64,000 nt of DNA, from assembly GCF_900108405.1 (NCBI RefSeq), contig NZ_FNXG01000002.1, forward strand, positions 682,001-746,000, written 5' to 3'. Every line of letters starts with the position of its first letter. Within the stretch, counting starts at the first letter, position 1. The notes under the pieces are model-generated. The model saw nothing but the letters and a program-made list of their open reading frames with translations. It was not told the origin of the DNA and searched no databases. Below, one piece after another: positions 54,705 through 63,496 of the stretch. This stretch comes from Paracoccus alkenifer (GTDB taxonomy: Bacteria > Pseudomonadota > Alphaproteobacteria > Rhodobacterales > Rhodobacteraceae). Made by a program: the position numbers and the translations under genes.

Positions 54705-54777
54705 CGCGCCCTTCACCCCGACATGAGAAAAGGGCGATCCGAAGACCGCCCCATCAATGCCTGTGTTTCTTACTGCG

Positions 54778-56720
54778 TCAGGTCAGACGGACATCGTCCC
54801 AACGGCTGCGTCCGTTCCTCGAACGCATACGATCCCGAAGTCTCGACCAGTCATCCGAAGCCTCGATCAAGACTTCGCATTCAACATCGCCCTTGCCAGT
54901 CTGTTCCTGCATTAAATCCCCGGCCTTGTCTCTGGGATTTTCACTATCAAACAACGCAATGACATTGTTTGTCTCGACGGGATAGGCAGCAGTTTCTTCC
55001 ATGGTCAACGTCCCTGTCACCTCGACATGTCCGGGCTTGGTCAGCCGATACAGTTTAATCTTCGCTCCATCAGTCGGTCGATCCGCCACACATTCCAGCA
55101 GATAAGGCCCGACCTCACCGCCATGTGTTTCGTTCCTGCCCCGGGCATAATGGCCGAGGGCAATACCGAACCGATTAGACTTCATATTATGTTTATCGGT
55201 CAGCATTTCCGAAAGCGAAAGACCTGCATGAGCTTCGATAGCGGAAGCAGACAGTCTTTCCCTCTGCTCATCATCCACTTTATCCCACACATTATCGAGA
55301 ATACCCAAGATCGCATATTGATCCTCATAATCGGCCTCTATACCCCGGGCATCCGAAATCGCCATCGGGTCGATACCAGTCAAGGCCATAACAGGATACT
55401 GCACGACCGAAGACCAATGAGGATATTTGGTATTCTGAATAGTGGATGTGAGTTTCGTCTTATCGAAATTCTTCCGGACATATTCGACCAAGCCGAATGC
55501 ATCCGATACGAAAGCCTTATGATCCACCTTATCGACAGGCTTCCAAGGGCGATTGATCTTCTGTGCCACCAAAGAGATTTCAAGCCAACGCACAGCCATG
55601 TCTTTGTCAGGTGAATAAGCATTGGCCGACAGCATCATCAGAACGTTAGTGGCAACCTCGACATCATTCGTCTTCTGTAGTTCCCGCGCCGAATACATTG
55701 CCGATGTCAGAATGATCGCCATCGTGGACGAACTAAACCGACCATTCACGTTATCGAAGTATAAAGCCGATGACCCTGAATTCCACAAATGAGCATGAAT
55801 AGCTTTGTCGTTCTCGTGTTTATCTTTCCACGACTTGGGTGAGAACTTCCAATCGCCGCAAGCCGCCAGCGCCTCGGCCATGGGGGTCTTGCCGGTGGAC
55901 TGACCGTTCATCGGGGTATGGATAGCAATGCCGGGCGCAGTATCAAGCATCGGCCTGAAGATCGACGTCAGCACAGCCGCCAGCATAGCCGCACGGCCCT
56001 TGTCGGCATCCGGGAACCGATACTCCGTGAAAGGGGACAACAGCCTGTCTATGGCAGCCTCGGCATCCTGTGGCGTCCTGATGCTGGTCATATCCGAATA
56101 ATCGTTCAAGAAGTAAGTCTTGGTCGGCTCATCGAAGCCAGCCTCCCGACCATACATCCCGAGGTTCTTATCCAGACCGGGGATGCGGCTGACCTTCTCG
56201 ATCTTGGCAAACCCGAAAGAACCGGATGTCGCCAGAAACTGCTTGGCAACCCCCATCGGCAGGTCGGCCTCGCCCTTCCCTGTCTGATACGAAAAGTAAT
56301 CCGATACGTCCTGAATAAAGACCCGGACATCATCGTCCTTGGTCGAATAGTAATTCAACTTACCATTCCCGATCCGAACAATTCCAGCATCCCCCGTCCG
56401 ATAGAAGTCCCCGGAAGTTCGCAGCACATCGGAAATGTCGGCGGCGTCCTCGGTATGACGTCCCTGCTGAATAACCGGGCATGACTTCACATCGAATAGC
56501 TTACCGACATGCTTGAATGAGTTTATCTTGACGGACCTGTCCCTATTCACATAGATCATGGCCTTGCCCGGATCCTCGGTATCCGGGTCGGCAATGCGCA
56601 TCCCGTGATACTTCGCCCGCGCTGCATCCAAGTCCTTTCGGGCAAGATCGGTCACATCCCGCACATCGAATGGGCTGCCACCATCCGGGCGCAGAATAAA
56701 GCCCGGTTGCAGAATGGTCT
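54778..56720 (-). pseudogene. SF3/D5-like AAA+ replication helicase, 5' end lost to an IS
   Basis: About 645 residues are preserved. HTPMNGQSTGKTPMAEALAA holds a Walker A whose first Gly is Asn (N-x4-GKT), SSALYFDNVNGRFS the Walker B region, and MLSANAYSPDKDMAVRWLEI a sensor/arginine region, as in phage and satellite D5/DUF927-like replicative helicases. Upstream of LQPGFILRPDGGSPFDV the frame runs into IS3 remnant DNA at about 56720, so the N-terminal (possibly primase) part is missing. A pseudo-start gives a 673-residue frame to 56799. GC is well below the host. It may be non-functional. Confidence 0.78.
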
Positions 56721-56885
56721 TGTGTCCGGCGGCGGTTCGGCTATCGGCGCCTGCATGTGATCCTGCGCCGCGACGAGCTGTACGAGAGTGCAAGTGCACG
56801 CAGCAGCTTTACCGCGAGGAGGGTTTGGCGGCGCGCGGTCGCAAGAACCGCAAGCGGGCCTTGGGCACAAGGGCGCCACTGGTGC
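56720..56885 (+). mobile_element. IS3-family transposase remnant, left piece (interrupted by a younger IS)
   Basis: The plus strand encodes RRFGYRRLHVILRRDE then, after a small frameshift, TQQLYREEGLAARGRKNRKR and APLV, the N-terminal part of an IS3 OrfB. It stops at the GTGC target duplication at 56882-56885 and continues at 58262. The left limit with helicase DNA is approximate. Confidence 0.75.
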
Positions 56886-57265
56886 TGACCTGCCCCCCTT
56901 GGGTCCCTCGTTCATAACGAGAGTCTGCGGGTTTGAGATTGGTAGTCGGGTCGGTCGTTCTGGGCAAGCGCGCCGGGCGCGGAGCCCTCAAATTGCTCAA
57001 GCGTCCGGCGCGCTTCGAGCGGCGTCTGGTTCCCGAGCGAGGAATGCGGTCTGACGGCGTTGCAATCGTAGCGCCAGAGAGCCAGCTTGCGCCGGGCGTC
57101 GTCCAGGGTGTCGAAGATCTCCTCGTTCAAGAGCCCGTCGCGCAGACTACCGTTGAAGCTCTCGATGAAGGCATTCTGCTGGGGCTTGCCCGGGTCGATG
57201 TAATGCCAGGGCACCCCGTTCTTGTCGGCCCACTTCAGGATGGCGCGGCTGGTGAACTCGGTGCC

Positions 57266-57314
57266 CCTCCTCGGGGAAACGATCCCCCGGATCGTTTCCT
57301 GATCCTCGTCGATC
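57266..57314 (-). repeat. Palindromic insertion element, copy B
   Basis: 49 nt replacing the 6 nt expected between IVS and GTEF codons of OrfB. The stem is GGAAACGATCC (57275-57285) with GGATCGTTTCC (57289-57299) and a 3-nt loop. Flanks GAGGATCAG and CCCGA (minus strand) are the same as in copy A, while the stem bases change in matched pairs. Confidence 0.8.
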
Positions 57315-57584
57315 GCTGACGATGCAAGCGGGCTTTCCGTAAATTCGCATCAGCGCATCCAACTCGCGGGCTACACGGGCGCCCGAGATGCTGGTGTCGG
57401 CGGGCAGGCACAGGTTCTCCCCGCAACAATCGTCGATCACCGCCAGAATGCGGAACTTGCGCGAGGCGCCAAAGCTGTCGGCCAGAAAGTCGAGCGACCA
57501 GCGGGCGTTGGGATGCGCCGCCTCCGGCATCGGCGTGCGTGACCCACGGGCCCGCTTGCGCCCGCGCCGTCGCTTCACCGACAG

Positions 57585-57633
57585 TGTCGTCGGGAAAACA
57601 GTCCCCCGGACTGTTTTCTGATCCTCCTCCATC
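57585..57633 (-). repeat. Palindromic insertion element, copy A
   Basis: 49 nt replacing 6 nt expected between LYRE and LSVKRR codons of OrfB. The stem is GAAAACAGTCC (57594-57604) with GGACTGTTTTC (57608-57618), loop CCC. It differs from copy B by compensatory changes in the stem and by a few bases at its ends. Confidence 0.8.
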
Positions 57634-57931
57634 CTCTCGGTAGAGCCGATAGAGCTTCTTGTGGTTCATGATCATTCCCTTGCGCTCGAGCAGAATGCCG
57701 ATCCGGCGATAACCGAACCGGCGCCGCTTCCCGGCGATCTCCTTCATTTCCTCGCGGATATCGGGCCTCGCCATCGGGCTCGGACCAATGGCGCCTCGAT
57801 GGCTCGATCCGGCGGGCGTTCGCGCCGGACCGTTTTGGGATCGACACCGACAAGCTGGCAGGCCCGGCGTTGCGAGATATCATGATCCCGCATGACCCTT
57901 AGCGCTGCCTCTCGCCGCCTGGTCAGCGTCG

Positions 57932-58195
57932 TCAGCTCTTTCCCAAAAGATCCTTCAGGACGACATTGTCGAGCATCGTGTCGGCCAGCAGGCGCTTGAG
58001 CTTGGTATTTTCATCTTCCAGCACCTTCAGCCGGGCGGCCTCAGAAACCTTCATGCCGCCATATTTGGCTTTCAGTTTGTAAAACGTCGCCGGGCTGAGG
58101 CCATGCCGGCGGCACACCTCCGCTGTCGGCATTCCGGCCTCCTGCTCCTTAATCATCCCGATGATCCGCGCCTCAGTGAAACGGCTTTTCCTCAT
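57932..58195 (-). CDS. IS3-family transposase OrfA
   Basis: An 87-residue helix-turn-helix protein: MRKSRFTEARIIGMIKEQEA, then GMPTAEVCRRHGLSPATFYK, and a leucine-zipper-like C-terminus (LKVLEDENTKLKRLLADTML). It is the intact DNA-binding partner made before programmed frameshifting to OrfB in IS3 elements. Nearly standard for IS407-group OrfA. Confidence 0.94.
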   Translation of the reverse strand: MRKSRFTEARIIGMIKEQEAGMPTAEVCRRHGLSPATFYKLKAKYGGMKVSEAARLKVLEDENTKLKRLLADTMLDNVVLKDLLGKS

Positions 58196-58261
58196 TCGTC
58201 TGCTCCTTCGCGGTTGAGCAGACTCTACATCAGACTGAGGGATCGCGCGGGGGGCAGGTCA

Positions 58262-58751
58262 GTGCCCGAGGCTGTGACGAATGCCCGTTGGTCAGTCGAT
58301 TCCATGACCAGTTTGCCGACGGGCGCCGTTTCCGCATCCTGAACGTGATCGGCGATGTCACCAAGGAGAGCCAAGCAGCCGTCGTTCACTCCGAACGCAA
58401 TCCTGGAGTGCGCTGAGAAGATGCAGGTGAAGTGGCACTATATCGCGCGCGGCAAGCCCATGCAGAACGGTAACTGCGAGGCGCTCAACGGTCACATACA
58501 CGACGAGTTGCTCAACGAGACGCTGTTCTTCGGTATCGACCATGCCCGGCAGGCGGTCGCTGAATGGGTCCACACCTGCAACACCGAGTGGCGCATTCCG
58601 CCCTCGGCTACCAGCCCCGGCGGTCTTTGCCGCCCCACTCGCCGCAATAGGCGATCAGCTTCGCGCATCTGAAACGCTGCGCAGATCACCCATTGCTCCG
58701 TCGGCGCGACCGCGCCAAATTCAACCGCCGACTCTGGCCTCAGCTGGATGA
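58262..58751 (+). mobile_element. IS3-family transposase remnant, right piece
   Basis: Continues the older IS after the GTGC duplication: PEAVTNARWSVD, a 1-nt shift, DQFADGRRFRILNVIGDVTK, an internal deletion (the DNGTE region is missing at about 58375), then NAILECAEKMQVKWHYIARG, KPMQNGNCEALNGHIHDELL and a C-terminal TPAVFAAPLAAIGDQLRASE-like end near 58751. Multiple frame breaks and deletion show it is dead. Confidence 0.75.
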
Positions 58752-58976
58752 GCATCGGGAGTCACAGCAGAAGGCTTCGTGTGAAGCGCGACGCCAGTCG
58801 CAAATCCGGAAGGAATTGGCCAAGGTTCAGCGCTTCATCTCTGGTCCTTCCCGGGTGGACCACAGTCTAGTTCAAGCTGAATCAGATAGAGGGAGCTTCG
58901 ACACCGGGCACGGGGTCGAAGCCGAAAGGCCCCTAGAGCCTTCCGGAATGTTATTGCGGGTTATTATGTTTCGCGA
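58752..58976. other. Gap between IS remnant and the aldehyde dehydrogenase gene
   Basis: No gene seen. The right end of the old IS should lie here but its inverted repeat was not identified. No second copy of the tRNA-Thr 3' end was found. Confidence 0.35.
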
Positions 58977-60407
58977 TCACGGTGTGACATAAACGGTTTT
59001 CAACGCCGTATAGAACTCGCGCGCGTGCGCACCCTGTTCGCGGGGGCCATAGGATGAATTCCCACGGCCACCAAAGGGGACATGGTAATCAACGCCCGCT
59101 GTTGGCGTATTCACCATGACCATACCCGCGCCGGACCGACGCTTGAAGTCCGCGACCTTCGCCAGCGACGTGGTGCAGATCCCTGAAGAAAGACCGAATT
59201 CGGTATCATTGGCGACCGAGACAGCCTCTTCATAACCCCCCACCTTTATGATGGAAGCGACGGGACCGAAAATTTCTTCCTGGTTAATGCGCATACCGTT
59301 TGTCGCCCCCGTAAAAAGCGCCGGTTGCAGGAAATAACCCTCGGTCGGGCGATTGAGAGGGTGTCCCCCGAACGCAAGCTCGGCGCCTTCGGATCGCCCG
59401 ATCTCGATGTAATCCAGATCCTGCTGTAGCTGGGCCGCGCTCGCTACCGGACCTATTTCGGTTTCCGGATCCAAGGCATGGCCGACCCGCAATTCGGATA
59501 AGCGTTTGATCATGCGCTCGACGAAAACATCATGGATGGATCCCTCGACGATCAGCCGGCTGGACGCAGTGCAACGCTGACCGGTCGAAAAATACGATCC
59601 GTTCACCGCCACCGAAACCGCGACGTCAAGATCGGCGTCCGCGCAAATAATAAGCGGATTCTTGCCGCCCATTTCCATCTGCACCTTCTTGCCACGTTCC
59701 ATGCAGGCCATGCCAATCTGGCGCCCCGTCTGGACCGACCCGGTGAAGCTGACGGCGCGGACAAGCTTGGACTGGACAATGGAATTGCCCACCACCGCCC
59801 CCCGACCCATCACCAGGTTAAAGACGCCCGCGGGCAGTCCAGCGCGGTGGAGGATATCTGCAAGAGCCCACGCGCTGCCAGGCACGAGATCGGCGGGCTT
59901 GAAGACAACCGTGTTGCCGAAAGCCAGGGCCGGGGCGATCTTCCACGCTGGGATTGCAATCGGAAAATTCCACGGGGTGATGATGCCGACCACCCCTTCA
60001 GGCTCGCGGATGATCTCGACCTCAAGGCCGGAACGGACTGAATCGAGCCGCTCTCCGGTCATACGCAGGGCCTCGCCGGCGAAGTAGCGAAAGATGCGGC
60101 CAGCGCGGGTGACCTCGCCAATACCCTCACTCAGGGTCTTGCCCTCTTCGCGCGACAATAAGTGCCCAAGCTCTTCGCGGCGCGCAAGTATCTCTGCACC
60201 CGCACGGTCCAAGATGTCAGAGCGCAGCTCGGGGGACGATCTTCCCCAAGTAGAGAAAGCGGCGTGGGCAGCATTGATAGCATCTTCCACGTCCTGTGCA
60301 CTGGCCTGTGCAAAGTCACCGATTTTGTCCGAAAGGTCGCTGGGATTGACATTGCTGGTCGATTGGGTGCTGCCGACCCATTCGCCGGCGATCAGATTTG
60401 GTTTCAT
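58977..60407 (-). CDS. NAD(P)-dependent aldehyde dehydrogenase
   Basis: A 476-residue ALDH-superfamily enzyme. ITPWNFPI gives Asn147, FTGS is at 221-224, MEMGGKNP carries the general-base Glu245, and GQRCTASSR the catalytic Cys279. ATSxK-like ALDHs of this size oxidise semialdehydes such as 2-oxoglutarate or succinate semialdehyde; the aminotransferase directly upstream would supply one. Last gene of the operon reading leftwards to the mobile region. Confidence 0.92.
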   Translation of the reverse strand: MKPNLIAGEWVGSTQSTSNVNPSDLSDKIGDFAQASAQDVEDAINAAHAAFSTWGRSSPELRSDILDRAGAEILARREELGHLLSREEGKTLSEGIGEVTRAGRIFRYFAGEALRMTGERLDSVRSGLEVEIIREPEGVVGIITPWNFPIAIPAWKIAPALAFGNTVVFKPADLVPGSAWALADILHRAGLPAGVFNLVMGRGAVVGNSIVQSKLVRAVSFTGSVQTGRQIGMACMERGKKVQMEMGGKNPLIICADADLDVAVSVAVNGSYFSTGQRCTASSRLIVEGSIHDVFVERMIKRLSELRVGHALDPETEIGPVASAAQLQQDLDYIEIGRSEGAELAFGGHPLNRPTEGYFLQPALFTGATNGMRINQEEIFGPVASIIKVGGYEEAVSVANDTEFGLSSGICTTSLAKVADFKRRSGAGMVMVNTPTAGVDYHVPFGGRGNSSYGPREQGAHAREFYTALKTVYVTP

Positions 60408-60423
60408 TGCAGAGCTTCCCGAT

Positions 60424-61833
60424 TCAAGATTTCAATAGAGCGATGAGTTCCGGCATTGCGGAAGTGACGGCGGCTGCATAGCGGTCCATGGCCTCGTCGA
60501 TTTCTCCAGCAGTGATCGACAGTGGCGGCGAGAAGGAATTAACCGGTATAAATGGCAAAGCACGTGTGAGGACTCCGGCCTCGATCGCGTGGCGGGCGAC
60601 AATTCGATGGGGTCCGGTGCCGGCGGGAAAAGCTGTGCGTTTCGCGCGGTCAGCCACGAACTCTACCCCCGCCATCAGGCCAACCGAGCGAATATCACCG
60701 ATGAAGGGATTGTCGCCCAGCCGATCACGGAGTGCCGTGACGAACCTCGGTGCAAGGGCTGCGGCATTTTCGACCATGCCTTCACGTTCGATCAGGTCGA
60801 TGTTCGCAAGCGCCACCGCACTTCCCACCGGATGGCCGGAATAGGTGAAGCCATGCATGAATGCCCCAACCTCGGGTGATGCGTTTTCCAATACGGACCA
60901 GATCCGGTCAGATACCATATTCGCAGACATCGGGAAATAGGCGCTCGTCAGCCCCTTGGCGAGCGACACGATATCAGGTCGTAGATTATATGTGCCCGTG
61001 CCGAACCATTGGCCAGTGCGGCCAAAGCCGGTAATTATCTCATCGGCAATAAACAGAATGTCATTTGCGTCCAGCACCTGCTGCACGCGCGCAAAATAAT
61101 CTGCGGGCGGCAAGAAAACGCCGCCGGTGCCCATAACCGGTTCGGCAATGAAGGCGGCGATGGTCTCTGCGCCCTCGCGGGCGATCAGCGTTTCAAGGTC
61201 GGCCACCATACGATCCGAGAATGCCTGTTCGCTTTCGCCGGGTAGGGAAAAGGTGTAATGATGCGGGCATGAGGTGTGCACCACATCCGCGATCGGCAGG
61301 TCGAAGGCCTTGTGGTAAGCTTCAATACCGGTAAGGCTAGTGGCGGCGTAGGTCAGGCCATGATAGGCTCCGATCCGCGAAATCACCTTTTTCTTCTTCG
61401 GAAGACCCCGTAAATTATTGTAGTATCGCACCAGCTTGAAAGCTGTATCATTCGCATCCGACCCCGAGGTGCCGAAGAATACGCGCGCCATCTGCGGCGC
61501 CCCGGCCCGTTCCCGAAACAGGCCAAGCAAACGGTCGGCCAAGAGGATTGTGGCCTCGCAGGACGCGCCGCCGAACAGATGCTGGTAGCTCAGTTCCCGC
61601 ATGGCCTTTGCCGAAGCATCGGCCAGCTCGGCACGTCCATAGCCAGCGTTTACGCACCAAAGCCCGGCCCCCATGTCGATCAGGTCCCGACCCGCAGCGT
61701 TGCGCAACATCACACCAGCGGCACTAGTGTAAACAGACGGACCATTGCGCATGACATCGTCGATCGAACTGACCGGGTGGAACACGCTCTGGCGGTCCAT
61801 CTCGGCGAGAGAGAGATTCCGGGGATGTGTCAT
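60424..61833 (-). CDS. Class III (omega-type) aminotransferase
   Basis: A 469-residue PLP enzyme. GAGLWCVNAGYGRAELADAS, FFGTSGSDANDTAFKLVRYY (PLP phosphate loop), LFIADEIITGFGRTGQWFGT (Asp to pyridine N) and DIVSLAKGLTSAYFPMSA (Schiff-base Lys) are class III signatures of the beta-alanine/taurine/putrescine:pyruvate type. It likely turns a terminal amine into a semialdehyde for the ALDH 16 bp downstream. Confidence 0.92.
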   Translation of the reverse strand: MTHPRNLSLAEMDRQSVFHPVSSIDDVMRNGPSVYTSAAGVMLRNAAGRDLIDMGAGLWCVNAGYGRAELADASAKAMRELSYQHLFGGASCEATILLADRLLGLFRERAGAPQMARVFFGTSGSDANDTAFKLVRYYNNLRGLPKKKKVISRIGAYHGLTYAATSLTGIEAYHKAFDLPIADVVHTSCPHHYTFSLPGESEQAFSDRMVADLETLIAREGAETIAAFIAEPVMGTGGVFLPPADYFARVQQVLDANDILFIADEIITGFGRTGQWFGTGTYNLRPDIVSLAKGLTSAYFPMSANMVSDRIWSVLENASPEVGAFMHGFTYSGHPVGSAVALANIDLIEREGMVENAAALAPRFVTALRDRLGDNPFIGDIRSVGLMAGVEFVADRAKRTAFPAGTGPHRIVARHAIEAGVLTRALPFIPVNSFSPPLSITAGEIDEAMDRYAAAVTSAMPELIALLKS

Positions 61834-61869
61834 CGTATTTAGCTTTCAGGTTGCGCGTAGCCAGTCGGC

Positions 61870-62574
61870 TCACACGGCAGGACAAGGAGTCAGCAGGGCG
61901 CGGAGGGCATGCACCGCGCAATCGGGAGTGGTTAGAACCGGGGCGGAGATAACGTGGCGCACCATGTCAGCCGCGCGCGCCATCGAGAATTGGGCCAGAA
62001 TGACAACCTGGACATCGCCCAAACGGCGCGCCGCCTCGGCCACCAGCGCGTCATGGCGAGCGCCGTCGCCTGCCTTGAGCGCCTGAAGCGCGCCATCGGC
62101 CAGCACAGTGTGGACGCGCGTTTTCCGGTTCTGGGCGTGGGCCATCTGCTCCAATTCGGCCCGAAGCGATGCCGCCGAAGGTTCGAAAGACACGATCAGG
62201 CCAATCTCGCCGCCGATCGCAAGCGCCTGTTCAAAGGCCGCTTCATTCGGCCGCATGACCGGGATGGTCACCCGCGTTTTCACAGTGTCAATTGCCGGTC
62301 CGAAAGCAGAGCAGGTAAAAAGGATACCGCTTGTTCGCCCGGCAAGCCCCTCGGCGCCGGCCGCATAATCGGCCAAGGTCGCAAAGCGCAGCCTCATCGC
62401 CACGTCCAGCTCGCCAGCATGGGCGCGGTCGATCGCCAGCGAAGTATCCAGCAGGTCGAATGCGAAAGCTTCAGGCCATGCCTCGCGAAAGGCGGCGCGA
62501 ACAGGAGCGACGGATTCCTCAAGAGCGTGGATCAGCGCGATGCGCGGCCCCGGGAACGTGGCGGAAACGGTCAA
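61870..62574 (-). CDS. Asp/Glu/hydantoin racemase-superfamily protein
   Basis: A 234-residue protein with the two-cysteine racemase/isomerase pattern: ILFTCSAFGPAID (first Cys) and VLTTPDCAVHALRALL (second Cys). AAF family members include aspartate/glutamate racemase, maleate isomerase and arylmalonate decarboxylase. It overlaps the dehydrogenase stop by 4 bp, so translation is coupled; perhaps it epimerises or isomerises the operon's substrate. Confidence 0.83.
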   Translation of the reverse strand: MTVSATFPGPRIALIHALEESVAPVRAAFREAWPEAFAFDLLDTSLAIDRAHAGELDVAMRLRFATLADYAAGAEGLAGRTSGILFTCSAFGPAIDTVKTRVTIPVMRPNEAAFEQALAIGGEIGLIVSFEPSAASLRAELEQMAHAQNRKTRVHTVLADGALQALKAGDGARHDALVAEAARRLGDVQVVILAQFSMARAADMVRHVISAPVLTTPDCAVHALRALLTPCPAV

Positions 62575-63476
62575 GAAATGTCCCTCGCCTTGATGGTCGC
62601 GATAAGCCCCGCATCGCGTTCCGCCTCGAGCTCTGCCACACTGCGGCCTGCCGCCTCGGCCTCGACGCCGGCGATCAGCAGATCGCAGACCTCAGGGGTC
62701 AGGACCGGCTTGCCGAGCGTCGACCAGCGGCGTTCCTGGCTGGGGCCGAGATGGCTGAGATAATGGGCCATTCCGCCCGGTCCCCCGCCCAGATGATAGG
62801 CCATATGCGCCCCGACCACGGACCAGCGCAGGCCGGGCCCATGCACCAGCGCGGCGTCGACCTCGGCGACATCGGCGATCCCGTCGGCCACGATGTTGAC
62901 CGCTTCTCGCCACAGCGCCGATGAAAGGCGGTTGGCGATGTGGCCCACCGCATCCCGCCGCAGTCGGACCGTTCGGCGGCCGAGATCTTGATAGAATGCC
63001 TCGGCACGGGACACCGTTGCGGGATCGCGGCCGAAGATCTCGACCAGCGGCATCAAGTGCGGTGGATTGAAAGGATGAGCGGTGACGAAACGCTGCGGAT
63101 GCGTCATCCCCACGGCGAGATCGCTCCAAACCAACGACGACGTGCTTGAGGCAATGATCGCATCGACCGGCGCCGCGGCATCGACACGGGTATAAAGCGC
63201 CCGCTTCAGCGGCACGTTCTCGGGGGCATTCTCTTGCACGAGGTCCACGCCCTGTGCCGCCTCTTCGGGTTCGGCACAGGATATCAGCCTGCCGCGACTG
63301 CGGCCTTTCCCCAAGCCCAATTCGACCAGTTGCGCCATTGGGAGAGCGATCCGGTCTGCAACCCCGTCGCGCGCCGTCGGGGACGGATCCCAGACGGCCA
63401 CGTCATGGCCGTGCACGAGAAAGAGCGCGGTCCAGCTGACCCCGATCAATCCGCAACCAAGAACAGCGACCTTCAT
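62571..63476 (-). CDS. 3-Hydroxyacyl-CoA dehydrogenase-like (carnitine/L-gulonate dehydrogenase type) oxidoreductase
   Basis: About 301 residues. KVAVLGCGLIGVSWTALFLV is the Rossmann GxGxxG, IASSTSSLVWSDL the substrate loop, and VTAHPFNPPHLMPLVEI the catalytic His region; HIANRLSSALWREAVNIVAD starts the helical dimer domain. Single-domain size fits L-carnitine or gulonate 3-dehydrogenases more than fatty-acid enzymes. Start placed at 63476 (MKVAVLG), 20 bp after the regulator stop; a longer frame from 63500 overlaps it. Confidence 0.88.
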   Translation of the reverse strand: MKVAVLGCGLIGVSWTALFLVHGHDVAVWDPSPTARDGVADRIALPMAQLVELGLGKGRSRGRLISCAEPEEAAQGVDLVQENAPENVPLKRALYTRVDAAAPVDAIIASSTSSLVWSDLAVGMTHPQRFVTAHPFNPPHLMPLVEIFGRDPATVSRAEAFYQDLGRRTVRLRRDAVGHIANRLSSALWREAVNIVADGIADVAEVDAALVHGPGLRWSVVGAHMAYHLGGGPGGMAHYLSHLGPSQERRWSTLGKPVLTPEVCDLLIAGVEAEAAGRSVAELEAERDAGLIATIKARDIS

Positions 63477-63496
63477 CTGCGTCACGCCTCTTCTCC

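Larger units (their letters stand above)
56912..57905 (-). pseudogene. IS3-family transposase OrfB (rve integrase), frameshifted
   Basis: Read 5' to 3' on the minus strand: RRACQLVGVDPKTVRRERPP, then EEMKEIAGKRRRFGYRRIGI and NHKKLYRLYRED; insert 1; LSVKRRRGRKRARGSR; NARWSLDFLADSFGASRKFR with the first catalytic Asp; a second Asp in IVSD; insert 2 exactly where DNGTEFT is expected; then [20 protein letters not shown] with the catalytic Glu and the end TRRLSL. Each insert adds a net 43 bp, so the frame shifts twice. DDE residues are otherwise present. Confidence 0.9.
56886..58261 (-). mobile_element. Complete IS3-family (IS407-group) element
   Basis: 1376 bp. The ends begin TGACCTGCCCCCC on both sides (56886 rightwards; inverted at 58261), with TCCCTC further in. 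It is flanked by a direct repeat GTGC (56882-56885 and 58262-58265), a 4-bp target duplication as expected for the group. It encodes OrfA and OrfB on the minus strand. OrfB is broken by two 49-nt palindromic inserts. Removing their net 86 bp leaves about 1290 bp, a normal size for the group. It inserted into an older IS3 remnant lying in the opposite direction. Confidence 0.92.

Noticed and set aside
54526..54726. Small plus-strand frame inside the repeat array
   Set aside because: Proline-rich translation of the pyrimidine tract and repeats, no start signal or coding character.
55420..55435. GAGGATATTTGG match inside the helicase gene as a fourth copy of the intergenic repeat
   Set aside because: It lies within coding sequence without the hairpin or GAAG tail, so it is probably coincidental.
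54153..58976. CRISPR array or prophage module
   Set aside because: The GGTGTAAG repeats are too short and not evenly spaced for CRISPR, and no phage structural gene is present.
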